A DNA stretch of 60,799 nucleotides from Myxococcales bacterium (GTDB taxonomy: Bacteria; Myxococcota; Myxococcia; Myxococcales; Myxococcaceae). The stretch covers positions 1-60,799 of the forward strand of contig JADLDB010000068.1 in the NCBI GenBank assembly GCA_020846875.1. Direction: 5' to 3'. The notes under the pieces were generated by a model. It had not been told where the DNA came from. It did not search any database and saw only the letters and a program-made list of their open reading frames with translations. The translations under genes and the position numbers were made by a program. Of the stretch, positions 46,034-53,940 are shown one piece after another (the stretch's first letter is position 1; the number at the start of each line of letters is the position of its first letter).

Positions 46034-46666
46034 GTGCCCGCGACGTTGAGCCCCGAACGAGAGCAGCGCTTCTGGGAAGGCGTCGAGCGCGCCGGGAGGT
46101 TCTTCATGGGTGACTCACCGGTGCAGCGCGCAATGCTGGACATCTCAAAGGCGCTCAAGGACGCCGGCATCCCCCACGCCATCCTCGGCGCGATGGCGCT
46201 GAACGAGTACGGCTACCTCCGCATGACGACGGACGTGGACATCCTCCTCAGCGCGGAGGGACTGCGCCGCTTCAAGGAGCTGCACCTGGGGCGCGGCTAC
46301 GTGGAGAAGTTCCCGGGAAGCAAGGGCGTGCGCGACTCGCGCAACGGGGTGAGCATCGACATCTTGCTGGCCGGTGAGTTTCCCGGTGACGGCAAGCCCA
46401 AGCCGGTGCGCTTTCCTGACCCAGCCCTCGCGGCCGTCGCCGGCGAGCGCGTCTGCCTGCTGCCACTGGAGAAGCTGCTCGAGCTCAAGCTGGCCTCGGG
46501 ATTGAGCGCGCCGCACCGGCTGAAGGACCTCGCCGACGTGCTCGAGGTCATCAAGGCGCTGGCGCTGCCGGAGGACGTGGCTTCGCGCCTCGACCCCTCC
46601 GTCCGCGCGAAGTACCTCGAGCTGTGGGCGGCGGCGCAGGTGAAGGACCCGTACTCCGACGGTTGA
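46034..46666 (+). CDS. Nucleotidyltransferase-like protein
   Basis: The 210-residue product shows GAMALNEYGYLRMTTDVDIL, where the D-x-D belongs to the polymerase beta-type nucleotidyltransferase fold, and SIDILLAGEFPGDGKPK. The helical C-terminus (KLLELKLASGLSAPHRLKDL) is like AbiEii/MNT family proteins, which can modify tRNA or proteins. GTG 46034 is the likely start (GAGG just ahead). It sits 32 bases after the LRR gene in the same direction. No HEPN or antitoxin gene is adjacent, so a toxin role is uncertain. Confidence 0.75.
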   Translation: MPATLSPEREQRFWEGVERAGRFFMGDSPVQRAMLDISKALKDAGIPHAILGAMALNEYGYLRMTTDVDILLSAEGLRRFKELHLGRGYVEKFPGSKGVRDSRNGVSIDILLAGEFPGDGKPKPVRFPDPALAAVAGERVCLLPLEKLLELKLASGLSAPHRLKDLADVLEVIKALALPEDVASRLDPSVRAKYLELWAAAQVKDPYSDG

Positions 46667-46707
46667 GTCCTTCCGCCGGGCGACGCTGGGCTACAGTCCG
46701 CGGCCTC

Positions 46708-47568
46708 ATGACTCCTTTCTCCTCGCGGCTTTTGGCCGGCGCGCTCCTGTCCTTCTTCCTCGCCGCCTGCCCCGACCCGGCCAGCAAGCGCACCGCGGAC
46801 CAGTTGGCCGCGCTGGAGAAGAAGAAGAGCGACGCGGCAAAGGCGGCCAAAGAGGACAAGCCCGCCCCCCTGCCCACCGAGGTCCTCCGCCTCGAGCCGC
46901 CCTACGACGACACCCAGGCCGTCCTCCTCGCCCCCGACGGCCCCTGCCCGGAGGGCTTCTGGGCGCTCTTCCCCGGCGACGCGCCCGGCGCCACCCCCGA
47001 GGAGAAGAAGGCCAACGCCGCCCGCCGGAAGGCGGTGGCCGAGGAGGTGCGCGGCAAGAAGTACCTCCTCAAGCTGAAGGGGGCCGGCTTCGTCACCTTG
47101 AGCCCCTACGACGCGCCGAAGGGCCGCTTCACCATCGACGTGAAGGGCACCATCGACTGCACGGACTCCATAGGCCACGTGGCCATCGCCTGGACGGACG
47201 CGAAGGCTCTAGACCCGGGCGCCTCGGCCGCCAAGGAAGGCGCGGAGGTGACGCAGAACGTGTGGACGGCGCCGCCCGTCACCTTCGAGCTGCCCATCAC
47301 CTCCCTCACCGAGGCCAAGGCCTTCAACGACCAGAACCGCTTCGGCCTCTCCGCGCGCGTGGCCTTCACGCCGGGCAAGGGGGAGGTGGACAAGAAGCTG
47401 AAGAAGCTGGGCAGGGTGACGGAGAAGGCCGCGGGGGAGACGCTCACCATCGGCGGCGGCACCGAGGACTGGGGCGCCGGGCGGCTGCTGCGGGTGGAGT
47501 TGTTGGGCGTGCGCGTCGCGACGGACCGGGAGAAGAAGCAGTTGTTCGACCAGCGGCCCTCGAAATAG
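46708..47568 (+). CDS. Lipoprotein, second of two paralogues
   Basis: ATG 46708 gives a signal with lipobox (LLSFFLAACPDP) and a Lys/Ala coiled segment. The domain is shared with the lipoprotein at 14637-15476 (CPEGFWALFPG at about residue 80; DWGAGRLLRVELLGVRVATD at about 258). At 286 residues it is 7 longer than its paralogue. Function unknown. A strong GGAGGT lies just after the stop. Confidence 0.8.
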   Translation: MTPFSSRLLAGALLSFFLAACPDPASKRTADQLAALEKKKSDAAKAAKEDKPAPLPTEVLRLEPPYDDTQAVLLAPDGPCPEGFWALFPGDAPGATPEEKKANAARRKAVAEEVRGKKYLLKLKGAGFVTLSPYDAPKGRFTIDVKGTIDCTDSIGHVAIAWTDAKALDPGASAAKEGAEVTQNVWTAPPVTFELPITSLTEAKAFNDQNRFGLSARVAFTPGKGEVDKKLKKLGRVTEKAAGETLTIGGGTEDWGAGRLLRVELLGVRVATDREKKQLFDQRPSK

Positions 47569-47625
47569 GAGGTAACCGGCCATGCTGCGCGACGCGCACC
47601 CCCGCGAAGAAGGCGAAGGAGCCGG

Positions 47626-48090
47626 TCAACTGAAGGCCGACTTCACCTCGGGCTTGAAGAGGACCACCAGCGCGTAGATGCCCACCGGAATGCCGATGCA
47701 GCAGGCGCACTGGCAGGGCAGCATGGCCGCGAAGGACGCGGCGATGGCCAGCGGGTACATCTTCAGGTTGCGGGCCTGAACGCCGCCGAAGAGGACGAGG
47801 CCGTAGACGAGCATGCTGATGATGCTGCCGACCCGTCCGATGGAGGACATGTTCTGCACCAGGCCCTTGAGCGCCGGCGGAAAGTTGGGGTCGCTCATCG
47901 CCTGGTTGAGCTGCGCCAGTTGCTCGGCGTTGACGCCGCCGCTCACCAGGCCCCACAAGGCGAACATCAGGCCCAGGGCGCCGGTAACGATGAGGAGGAT
48001 GCCGGGGACGTTGACGGCTCCGAGCGCGTCAGGGCCTGCGGGGGGCGCGCCGGGGGGAGGGGCTCCAAAGGGCTGTCCAGTGGGATTCAC
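47626..48090 (-). CDS. Small membrane protein
   Basis: GTG 48090 gives 154 residues. A Pro/Gly-rich cytoplasmic start (NPTGQPFGAPPPGAPPAGPD) is followed by four hydrophobic segments; the second pair contains CQCACCIG. Proteins of this build are common in myxobacteria without known role. A longer frame to 48159 lacks a plausible start. Confidence 0.65.
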   Translation of the reverse strand: MNPTGQPFGAPPPGAPPAGPDALGAVNVPGILLIVTGALGLMFALWGLVSGGVNAEQLAQLNQAMSDPNFPPALKGLVQNMSSIGRVGSIISMLVYGLVLFGGVQARNLKMYPLAIAASFAAMLPCQCACCIGIPVGIYALVVLFKPEVKSAFS

Positions 48091-48173
48091 GTGGGCTCTC
48101 GCGTGGGTGCGGCGGGTGGAAGGCGCACCAGTCCACCCTTGCTCCGGCACGCGCGCCACGAAAAAAGGACGCC

Positions 48174-49360
48174 GTGGAGCCTCGCCGCCCCCGCCTGCCC
48201 CTCACCGTCCTCGCGCTGGGCGCCACCAGCTTCTTCAACGACGTAGCCAGCGAGATGGTGTTTCCCCTCTTGCCCGGCTTCCTCGCGCTGCTGGGGGCCG
48301 GGCCCACCTTCCTCGGGCTTTTGGAGGGCGTGGCCGACGCCGTGTCCGCGCTCCTCAAGTACCTCGCCGGCAAGCGCGCGGACAAGGGCGGCCAGAAGGG
48401 GCTGGTGCTGCTGGGCTACGGCTTCACCACCTTCGTGCGGCCGCTGCTGGCGGTGGTGGCGGCGCCCTGGCAGGTGCTGGCGATTCGCGCCGCCGACCGG
48501 ATGGGCAAGGGCGTGCGCAGCGCTCCCCGCGACGCGCTGCTGGCCGGCGCGGTGCCCGCCTTCGAGACGGGCCGGGCCTTCGGCTTCCACCGGGCGATGG
48601 ACCACACCGGCGCGGTGGTGGGCCGCTTGTGGCCACCGCGCTGCTCTTCTTCGGCGTCTCGGTGCGCACCGTCTTCGCCCTCACCCTCATCCCCGGGCTG
48701 TTGGTGGTGGCCTCCCTCTTTCTGGTGAAGGAGCCGCCCTTGGCTCCTCCCAAGGCGACGGACGGGGCGGGCCTGCGGGCGCCCATGCCGGCGAGGCTGC
48801 GGCAGTTGCTGGGGCTCTTCTTCTTCTTCGCCCTGGCCAACTCCTCCGACGCCTTCCTCCTCCTGCGCGCGCGCGAGGTGGGCACGAAGGAGACGTGGCT
48901 GCCGGTGCTGTGGCTGGCGCTGCACCTGTCCAAGGTGTGGTGGACGACGAAGGCCGGCGCGTGGAGCGACCGCATGCCGCGCCACCGGCTGGTGCTGGGA
49001 GGGTGGGCCGTGTACGCCGGCTGCTACGCACTCCTGGGGGTGGCCTCGCAGGCCTGGCAGGTGTGGGCGGTGGTGGCGGCCTACGGGGCCTTCGCGGGCC
49101 TCACCGAGCCGGTGGAGAAGGCGATGGTGAAGGACCTGGCGCCGCCGGAGGCGCGGGGGCGGGCCTTCGGGCTGTACCACGGGCTGCTGGGCGCGGCGGC
49201 CATTCCCGCGGGGCTCCTCACCGGCGCGCTGTGGCAGGCCTTCGGGGCGGCTGCGGCGCTCTTCACCGGTGCGGCCGTCGCGGCGCTGGCGTCGGCCGGC
49301 CTCTTCCTCTGGGCGCGCGCCGCTCCACCCGCCCGCCCCGGGCAGACGAGCCTCACCTGA
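48174..49360 (+). pseudogene. MFS transporter gene with frameshift
   Basis: GTG 48174 begins a major facilitator protein (SFFNDVASEMVFPLLPGFLA, RAADRMGKGVRSAPRDALLA, HRAMDHTGAVVG) which breaks at about 48621-48626. The sequence goes on without loss in the next frame as VATALLFFGVSVRTVFALTL and runs to 49360 (AFGLYHGLLGAAAIPAGLLT). GGCCGCTT stands where GGCCCGCTT would restore GPLVATALL, so a single C seems missing. Without it the product would be about 395 residues with 12 helices. Either a real inactivating mutation or an assembly error in a GC run. Confidence 0.8.
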
Positions 49361-49368
49361 AGCCTCAC

Positions 49369-49455
49369 CAGCGAAGCTGCCTCACGCAGGCCAGCACCTC
49401 GCTGTCGTAGTACCGGGACTGGTCGCAGAAGCGGATGACCTGGCAACCGCCACGT
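49369..49455 (-). pseudogene. C-terminal fragment of a small secreted protein (left half of split gene)
   Basis: A minus-strand frame reads CQVIRFCDQSRYYDSEVLAC then VRQLRW and a stop at 49369, with no start codon. The Cys spacing and length look like the end of a Cys-repeat secreted protein. It directly abuts the DUF4276 gene of the island. The fragment at 53938-54091, same strand, contains a similar unit (LALHRACQSAFRG) with signal peptide. The two are probably parts of one gene split by the island. Confidence 0.5.
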
Positions 49456-49478
49456 CTTCGCCTACTAGCACCGCGCGT

Positions 49479-50108
49479 TCACGCGTCTGGGTTGACGCGA
49501 AACTCCCGCAGCGCCCGAAGGCAGCGGTCGAGGCTCTCGCTGCGCTTGCGAGCGGCTGCGACGGTCCAAGGGCCAGCCGCAAACTGAATGATGGCGGACT
49601 CATAGCCGGGACCGAACTTCGCGGTGTGCCCCGGCCGCGGGACCAGCAGCGTGCGCAGGTGCCGATTCGCCCGTCGGTGCGAGGCCAGTTCGACGATGGT
49701 GTGCGAGGGCTTGAGCAGCGCGTCAGGTTCCGTCGGGACCGTGTCCTTCGGGCACCCCAGCCACCTCGAGAAGGCGCCGACATCAGCCAAGAGCCACGCT
49801 TCGATTTCATGCCGCGCAAGCCGAAAGCGGAACCGTGGGCCCCGATTGGGCAGCCCGAGCTTCTCGAGGACGCCGGCTCCGCATTGCTGAAATCGCGCCC
49901 CCTTCCGGTTGGGCGGCGTCGGGTCAACGTCTCGGAGCAACAGCGGCGCCTTCGTCGGCGGACTGGCCACGAGGCGCGCTGCGAAGCGGTCGACGGGGTC
50001 GTAGCCGCCGAGCGAGAACAGACCCGCCACGTGGAAACCGCACGCCTCCGCGACCTTTTTGGCGACCGGCTTGTCGGTGTCCCCTTCGCAGTAGACGTCG
50101 AGGTTCAT
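49479..50108 (-). CDS. DUF4276 family (TOPRIM-like) protein
   Basis: The 209-residue product starts with a strand and EGDTD (residues 9-13) and has LLLRDVDPTPP (about 57-67). HEIEAWLLADVGAFSRWLG (about 99-117) follows. That set of acidic motifs and the EAWLLAD phrase match DUF4276, a TOPRIM-type family. TOPRIM proteins cut nucleic acid. Its start overlaps the AAA ATPase stop by 4 bases, an arrangement like the ATPase/TOPRIM pairs of the PARIS and AbiL defence systems, though I cannot equate it to either. The gene itself looks complete. Confidence 0.8.
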   Translation of the reverse strand: MNLDVYCEGDTDKPVAKKVAEACGFHVAGLFSLGGYDPVDRFAARLVASPPTKAPLLLRDVDPTPPNRKGARFQQCGAGVLEKLGLPNRGPRFRFRLARHEIEAWLLADVGAFSRWLGCPKDTVPTEPDALLKPSHTIVELASHRRANRHLRTLLVPRPGHTAKFGPGYESAIIQFAAGPWTVAAARKRSESLDRCLRALREFRVNPDA

Positions 50109-51193
50109 CCACCCACTCCGGTCGCGAGCCCGTCGATGCCCTCCACGGCGGTGAGCTGCTCGAGCTGTCGGCCCAGTTCGAGCTCGTGCTCGACCGCGGC
50201 GACGATGGTCTCGTTGTCAGCGCCGTTCTCGACGACTGACGCCTCCGCCTTCTTTCCGTGTCCGGGCCGAACGAGGACGATCTCGCTGGGGTCGATGCCA
50301 CGCCCGTTGAACATCGCGAAGGCGTGACTGGTCACGATGACCTGCCGTGTCGCCGCGACCGTCGAGATCAACGCGGGCAACTGCCTGACCGCGCTGCCGT
50401 GCAATGACAGCTCTGGCTCCTCGAGCAACAGCGGCCCGTCGCCGTCGGCGATCTCCCACAACAGCCCTATCAACCGGAGTGTGCCGTCTGAGAGCAACCC
50501 CTCGTCCTGATACGCGTCCTCCGTGCGCCAGTGCTTCAGCCGCAACTGCAAGTGGGGGTGACCCAGCTCGTCTTTCTCGAGCGCGAGCTTCCGGAAGAAG
50601 GGCAGCACGTTCCTCAGCGCCTTGTTGATGCGCGTGAGGCGCTTATTTCGCGCTGCCTGCGGAGTCCTCGCGACGCGCTCAAGGAACCGAGGCCCATAGT
50701 CCTCAAGCTCCCGGTCGCCGTGCAATTTCGTCGTCCGGAGCAACTGCGGCACCAGGTGCGCGTAGCGGATGGTGCGGAGCGCACGCACCAACGCCTCGAA
50801 GTCCGCGTTGTGCGCCGATTGCTCGAGGTGGGTCTGGCGCCGCTCTTCGCCGCGCTCGTGCTTCGCGTCGCGCTCAAGCAAGACCTCGCCGTCCCGGCTG
50901 ACGCGCTCCTTGAGCACGACGGCTCGGTCACCGGGCCGCTCGCGCTCCAGCCACAGCACGTACGTCCACAACTGCGCCTCGAGCTGCACGTCGAGCTCGA
51001 GCTCGATGTGACTCCGTGGGCCGTGCTGGAAGAGAGTGCGGATCACGCTGAAGCCGGGGCGGCGACTCGACGCCGCAGACTGGAGCCCCCCCGCCTCGAC
51101 AGCGAGGTCGCGCACAAAGCGTAGCGCGTCGAGGAGGTTCGACTTTCCCGAGGCGTTCGGCCCGACGATGAAGGACCGCTGTTGGAGGCGCAC
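50105..51193 (-). CDS. AAA ATPase (OLD/SMC-like), 5'-truncated
   Basis: The open frame begins at a GTG (51193) only eight codons before Walker A (IVGPNASGKSNLLDALRFV). It continues with a helical insert, an ABC-type signature (LLSDGTLRLIGLLWEIADGD), Walker B (PLLLEEPELSLH) and the His switch (QVIVTSHAFAMF). Relatives have about 20 more residues forming the first strands. The missing part is replaced by an IS21 transposase remnant at about 51196. It may still be expressed, but its nucleotide domain is probably damaged. Coupled to the DUF4276 gene. Confidence 0.85.
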   Translation of the reverse strand: MRLQQRSFIVGPNASGKSNLLDALRFVRDLAVEAGGLQSAASSRRPGFSVIRTLFQHGPRSHIELELDVQLEAQLWTYVLWLERERPGDRAVVLKERVSRDGEVLLERDAKHERGEERRQTHLEQSAHNADFEALVRALRTIRYAHLVPQLLRTTKLHGDRELEDYGPRFLERVARTPQAARNKRLTRINKALRNVLPFFRKLALEKDELGHPHLQLRLKHWRTEDAYQDEGLLSDGTLRLIGLLWEIADGDGPLLLEEPELSLHGSAVRQLPALISTVAATRQVIVTSHAFAMFNGRGIDPSEIVLVRPGHGKKAEASVVENGADNETIVAAVEHELELGRQLEQLTAVEGIDGLATGVGG

Positions 51194-51195
51194 CT

Positions 51196-51509
51196 CCGAA
51201 CTGCTGGTAGATGGCCACCGCGTTCCGGCGTCGGCTCAGCGCCTCGGTGATCAGCTCGTGAAACGGGCTGCAGTGACTCTTCACCGGCGGCTCGTCGGGC
51301 AGCTCGGGGTCGGTGGTCACTTCGTTGGCCGGTTTTGCCGGGCGCCCCCACCTCCCGGGCTGGCGCACGTCGACCCCCGCCTCCTTCAGGTACGCGCTCG
51401 CCGTCTCGCGGCGCCCGCCTGTCTCGAATTGGATGCGCCGCAGCGACCAGCCGAGCCGGCCGAGGGCAGTGACCTGCTGTCGTTTCTCTTCGCTCAAGAC
51501 GTTCGCCAT
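51196..51509 (-). pseudogene. IS21-type transposase (istA) 5' fragment
   Basis: Translation from ATG 51509 gives MANVLSEEKRQQVTALGRLG, WSLRRIQFETGGRRETASAY and GRWGRPAKPANEVTTDPELP, the standard N-terminus of an IstA transposase. It runs to AIYQQF. At about 51196-51203 homology stops and the frame enters the AAA gene. Catalytic DDE domain and istB are absent, so this is a dead remnant. Confidence 0.85.
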
Positions 51510-51590
51510 GCCCTTGACGACTACGCGTCGCGGTCGGGCGTCAACGCCTCGGGCCTCAGCTCATTGGCCGATTTTGAAGTGACCACCTGC
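51196..51590. mobile_element. One-ended IS21-family remnant
   Basis: It joins the istA fragment to a probable outer end at about 51560-51590. There GGCCGATTTTGAAGTGACC resembles the repeated terminal motif of IS21-like elements (CACTTCAAAATCGGCC on the other strand). The rest of the element and the first codons of the AAA gene are missing, so a deletion has removed them together. The precise terminus cannot be set from one end. Confidence 0.65.
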
Positions 51591-51619
51591 TTGCGATCCT
51601 CCGATACTGCGCGCATAAT
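51591..51619 (+). promoter_or_regulatory. Predicted sigma-70 promoter of the abiE operon
   Basis: TTGCGA at 51591-51596 and CATAAT at 51614-51619 are spaced by 17 bases, close to consensus. Transcription would begin at about 51626, giving a leaderless or nearly leaderless mRNA starting at TTG 51625 or GTG 51631. The -35 borders the IS21 end, so the insertion may have shaped this promoter. Confidence 0.55.
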
Positions 51620-51624
51620 GCCCT

Positions 51625-52473
51625 TTGAACGTGGGCACTCCGCACGTAGACCGTGAGCCGACCAAGACCCTCGGCCCTCAAGCCGCTCGGCTCGTCGCAA
51701 TCCTGCACGAGCGGGGCCGGACGTTGTTCACCCACGCAGACGTCAAGAAGATCGCGGGCCTGTCCGCGAAGTCCGCGCGCAACCTCGTCGCCGGTCTCGT
51801 GAACCGCGGCCTCGCCACCCGTCTCAAGCCAGGCCTGTTCATCCTCGTGCCCTTTGAGCTCGGGCGCGAGCGCGAGTACCTCGGCAATCCCTACGTGGTC
51901 GCGCGCGAGCTCGCCGACACGCCCGAGTACTACGTGTCGCACGCCTCCGCGATGGACCTGCACCAGATGGTCACGCAGCCGCAACTCGCGGTCTTCGTGA
52001 TGTCGCCGAAGGCAATCAGGCCGCGCATGGTGCTCGGCACGGAGTTCCGGTTCGTGCGCTGCAAGCGGGAGAACCTGTTTGGCATCGTCGAAGTGTGGGC
52101 GACGAAGACCGAGCGCGTTCACGTCAGCGACCTCGAGCGCACCGTCATCGACGGCCTCAAGCAGCCGGAGCACTGCGGCGGCCTGACCGAGGTCGCGAAG
52201 GGGTTCTGGATGCGCCGGGATGCGATCGCCGTGCCGAAGCTCGTCGACTACGCCCTGCGACTCGGCGTCGGTGCGGTCGTACGCCGGCTCGGCTTCTTGC
52301 TGGAGACGTTCGAGATCGACGCACCCGCCGAGATCGAGCGGCTGCGCGCAGCGCTGACTGCCACGTACGCGCCCCTCGATCCGCTCATGCCCGCGGAGGG
52401 GCCGTGGCACGCGCGGTGGCGGGTTCGCGTCAACGTCGAGCCCGACGAGCTGCGAGCGCTCGTGAGGACCTGA
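51625..52473 (+). CDS. AbiEi family antitoxin
   Basis: The 282-residue protein has an N-terminal winged helix (ERGRTLFTHADVKKIAGLSA, RNLVAGLVNRGLATRLKPGL, FILVPFE) and a larger C-terminal domain with PEYYVSHASAMDLHQMVTQP and VSDLERTVIDGLKQPEHCGG. This is the plan of AbiEi, the antitoxin of type IV systems, which also represses its own promoter. No ribosome-binding site is present; TTG 51625 or GTG 51631 would start it. The stop is 3 bases from the toxin start. Confidence 0.9.
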   Translation: MNVGTPHVDREPTKTLGPQAARLVAILHERGRTLFTHADVKKIAGLSAKSARNLVAGLVNRGLATRLKPGLFILVPFELGREREYLGNPYVVARELADTPEYYVSHASAMDLHQMVTQPQLAVFVMSPKAIRPRMVLGTEFRFVRCKRENLFGIVEVWATKTERVHVSDLERTVIDGLKQPEHCGGLTEVAKGFWMRRDAIAVPKLVDYALRLGVGAVVRRLGFLLETFEIDAPAEIERLRAALTATYAPLDPLMPAEGPWHARWRVRVNVEPDELRALVRT

Positions 52474-52476
52474 CCG

Positions 52477-53319
52477 ATGATTCCGCAACGAAACCTGTCC
52501 CTGCTCTCGAACCGCCTTGCCCGCGCTGGTGGCCGCCGCGTGGTCGAGGCGGTCCTCGAGCGCGACTACTGCCTCGCCTGGTTCCTCGTGGGCCTGTCGC
52601 GCTCGCCTCTTCGCGAGGCGCTCGTGTTCAAGGGCGGCACGGCGCTCAAGCGCTGCTACTTCGGCGACTACCGCTTCTCGGAGGACCTCGACTTCACGCT
52701 CGCCGAGCCCCGCGAGCTCGCTGCGATCCTTGCTGGGCTCGAGGAGGTGTACGCGGAGGTCCAGCGGGCGTCGGGCATCGTGGTGCGCTTCGCCCGCGCC
52801 GATCGCAAGAGCCACCAGAACAGCCACACCTTCTACCTCTCCTACGAGGGGCCGCTCCCGGCGGCGTCGCCGAAGGAGGTCAAGGTCGACATCACGATCC
52901 GCGAGCAGCTCGTGCGCCCCGTCGAAGAGCGGCCGGTGTTGCGCGGGTACGAGGAATACGCGGACCTGCCCGAGGACGCGCCGGTGCGCGTGTACGCGCT
53001 CGACGAGATCGCGATCGAGAAGCTCGTCGCCCTGACCGACAAGGCCCGCAACGAACCTCGCGACCTGTACGACCTGTGGCACCTCACGAGCGCGGGGCTC
53101 ATCGACTTCTCGACGCTGATCCCCGAGGTCGAGGCGAAGCTCGCCTTCCGCGGTCGCACGCGCGACGCGATGACCGCCGAACTCGCGACGAAGGAGGCGC
53201 GCTACAAGAAGCTCTGGGCGGTCCGCCTCGGGCAGCAGATGGCGACGCTTCCGCCGTTCGACGATGTCTTCCGAGCGGTGCGACGAAGCCTGCGCGACGC
53301 CGGGCTTGTGGAGCGGTGA
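52477..53319 (+). CDS. AbiEii family nucleotidyltransferase toxin
   Basis: The 280-residue enzyme contains VFKGGTALKRCYFGDYRFSE (residues 50-69) followed by DLDF at 70-73, which holds the metal-binding acids, then KVDITIREQLV. A late helical part follows with ALDEIAIEKLVALTDKARNE and PRDLYDLWHL. AbiEii toxins transfer nucleotides to tRNA and halt translation. All catalytic motifs are intact and the gene follows abiEi by 3 bases. Abortive-infection action against phage is the expected role. Confidence 0.92.
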   Translation: MIPQRNLSLLSNRLARAGGRRVVEAVLERDYCLAWFLVGLSRSPLREALVFKGGTALKRCYFGDYRFSEDLDFTLAEPRELAAILAGLEEVYAEVQRASGIVVRFARADRKSHQNSHTFYLSYEGPLPAASPKEVKVDITIREQLVRPVEERPVLRGYEEYADLPEDAPVRVYALDEIAIEKLVALTDKARNEPRDLYDLWHLTSAGLIDFSTLIPEVEAKLAFRGRTRDAMTAELATKEARYKKLWAVRLGQQMATLPPFDDVFRAVRRSLRDAGLVER

Positions 53320-53337
53320 GGCGCGAGCGGGAGGCGG

Positions 53338-53772
53338 TCAGGGCCGAAGGAAGCGGTTCGCGTCGGACGTTGCGCGGGTGCGCACTCGAGCGACGGCGGT
53401 CGGCACGGGCTCCGATGCGTGCATCTTCAAGTCCTGGATGTCGCTCAGTTGCCGGGCGAGCTCGGCCTGCACGAGCGGATGAGCGAGGACTCGGAGCTCG
53501 GCCCCGCGCACGTTCCTGTCGATGTCCTCGCTATTGATCACGAAGTTGTCCAAGGCCTCATAGGCAACGCGGGCCGCCCATGCTGCTTCCTGAGGGTCCC
53601 CAAGAAGCTTCGTGCGCAGGGCGTAGATCGCCGCCATGCCGGCATTCTGCGCGTTGGTGGCGTCCTGAGTCCAAGGGCCGTTGATGCTGTCCTCTTGCGG
53701 TACCAGGCTCATCAGAGTCTCGATCTGCTCCTCCTTCGCGCGCAGCCCATCACGCCTCGGCTCGGCCTTCAT
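53338..53772 (-). CDS. DUF416-like protein, N-terminally short
   Basis: Residues 15-95 match the C-terminal half of DUF416 proteins: IETLMSLVPQEDSINGPWTQ, DATNAQNAGMAAIYALRTKL and AARVAYEALDNFVI. The family is usually about 190 residues, so the first 60-80 are missing; here the frame begins shortly after the ileS fragment. A basic tail follows. It may be a surviving domain or a pseudogene. Function of DUF416 is unknown. Confidence 0.55.
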   Translation of the reverse strand: MKAEPRRDGLRAKEEQIETLMSLVPQEDSINGPWTQDATNAQNAGMAAIYALRTKLLGDPQEAAWAARVAYEALDNFVINSEDIDRNVRGAELRVLAHPLVQAELARQLSDIQDLKMHASEPVPTAVARVRTRATSDANRFLRP

Positions 53773-53817
53773 CCCGCCATCGCTGATCGGTCACTTCGTG
53801 CGCGCAGCGCCAGAGGC

Positions 53818-53940
53818 TCAGCTGACCGCCTCAGTGCAGCGGTGGCAGAGCTCCTGGCCGCCCACCTCGGGCCGGTTCAACGAGCAGCGCGGGCACTTCG
53901 TGCCGGAGGCCTGCTCGACCAGCACCTTCACCTCGGAACG
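53818..53940 (-). pseudogene. Orphan 3' tail of isoleucyl-tRNA synthetase
   Basis: The minus-strand frame SEVKVLVEQASGTKCPRC...GGQELCHRCTEAVS has the C-terminal zinc finger of IleS (two CxxC pairs), then TGA at 53818. No other part of ileS is present and the usual Trp after the first pair is Ser. The fragment ends abruptly inside a small secreted-protein gene, at about 53938. Confidence 0.75.

Noticed and set aside
46034-46666. Nucleotidyltransferase as half of a MNT/HEPN toxin-antitoxin pair
   Set aside because: No HEPN or antitoxin gene next to it; the neighbour is an LRR protein and the following gene a lipoprotein.
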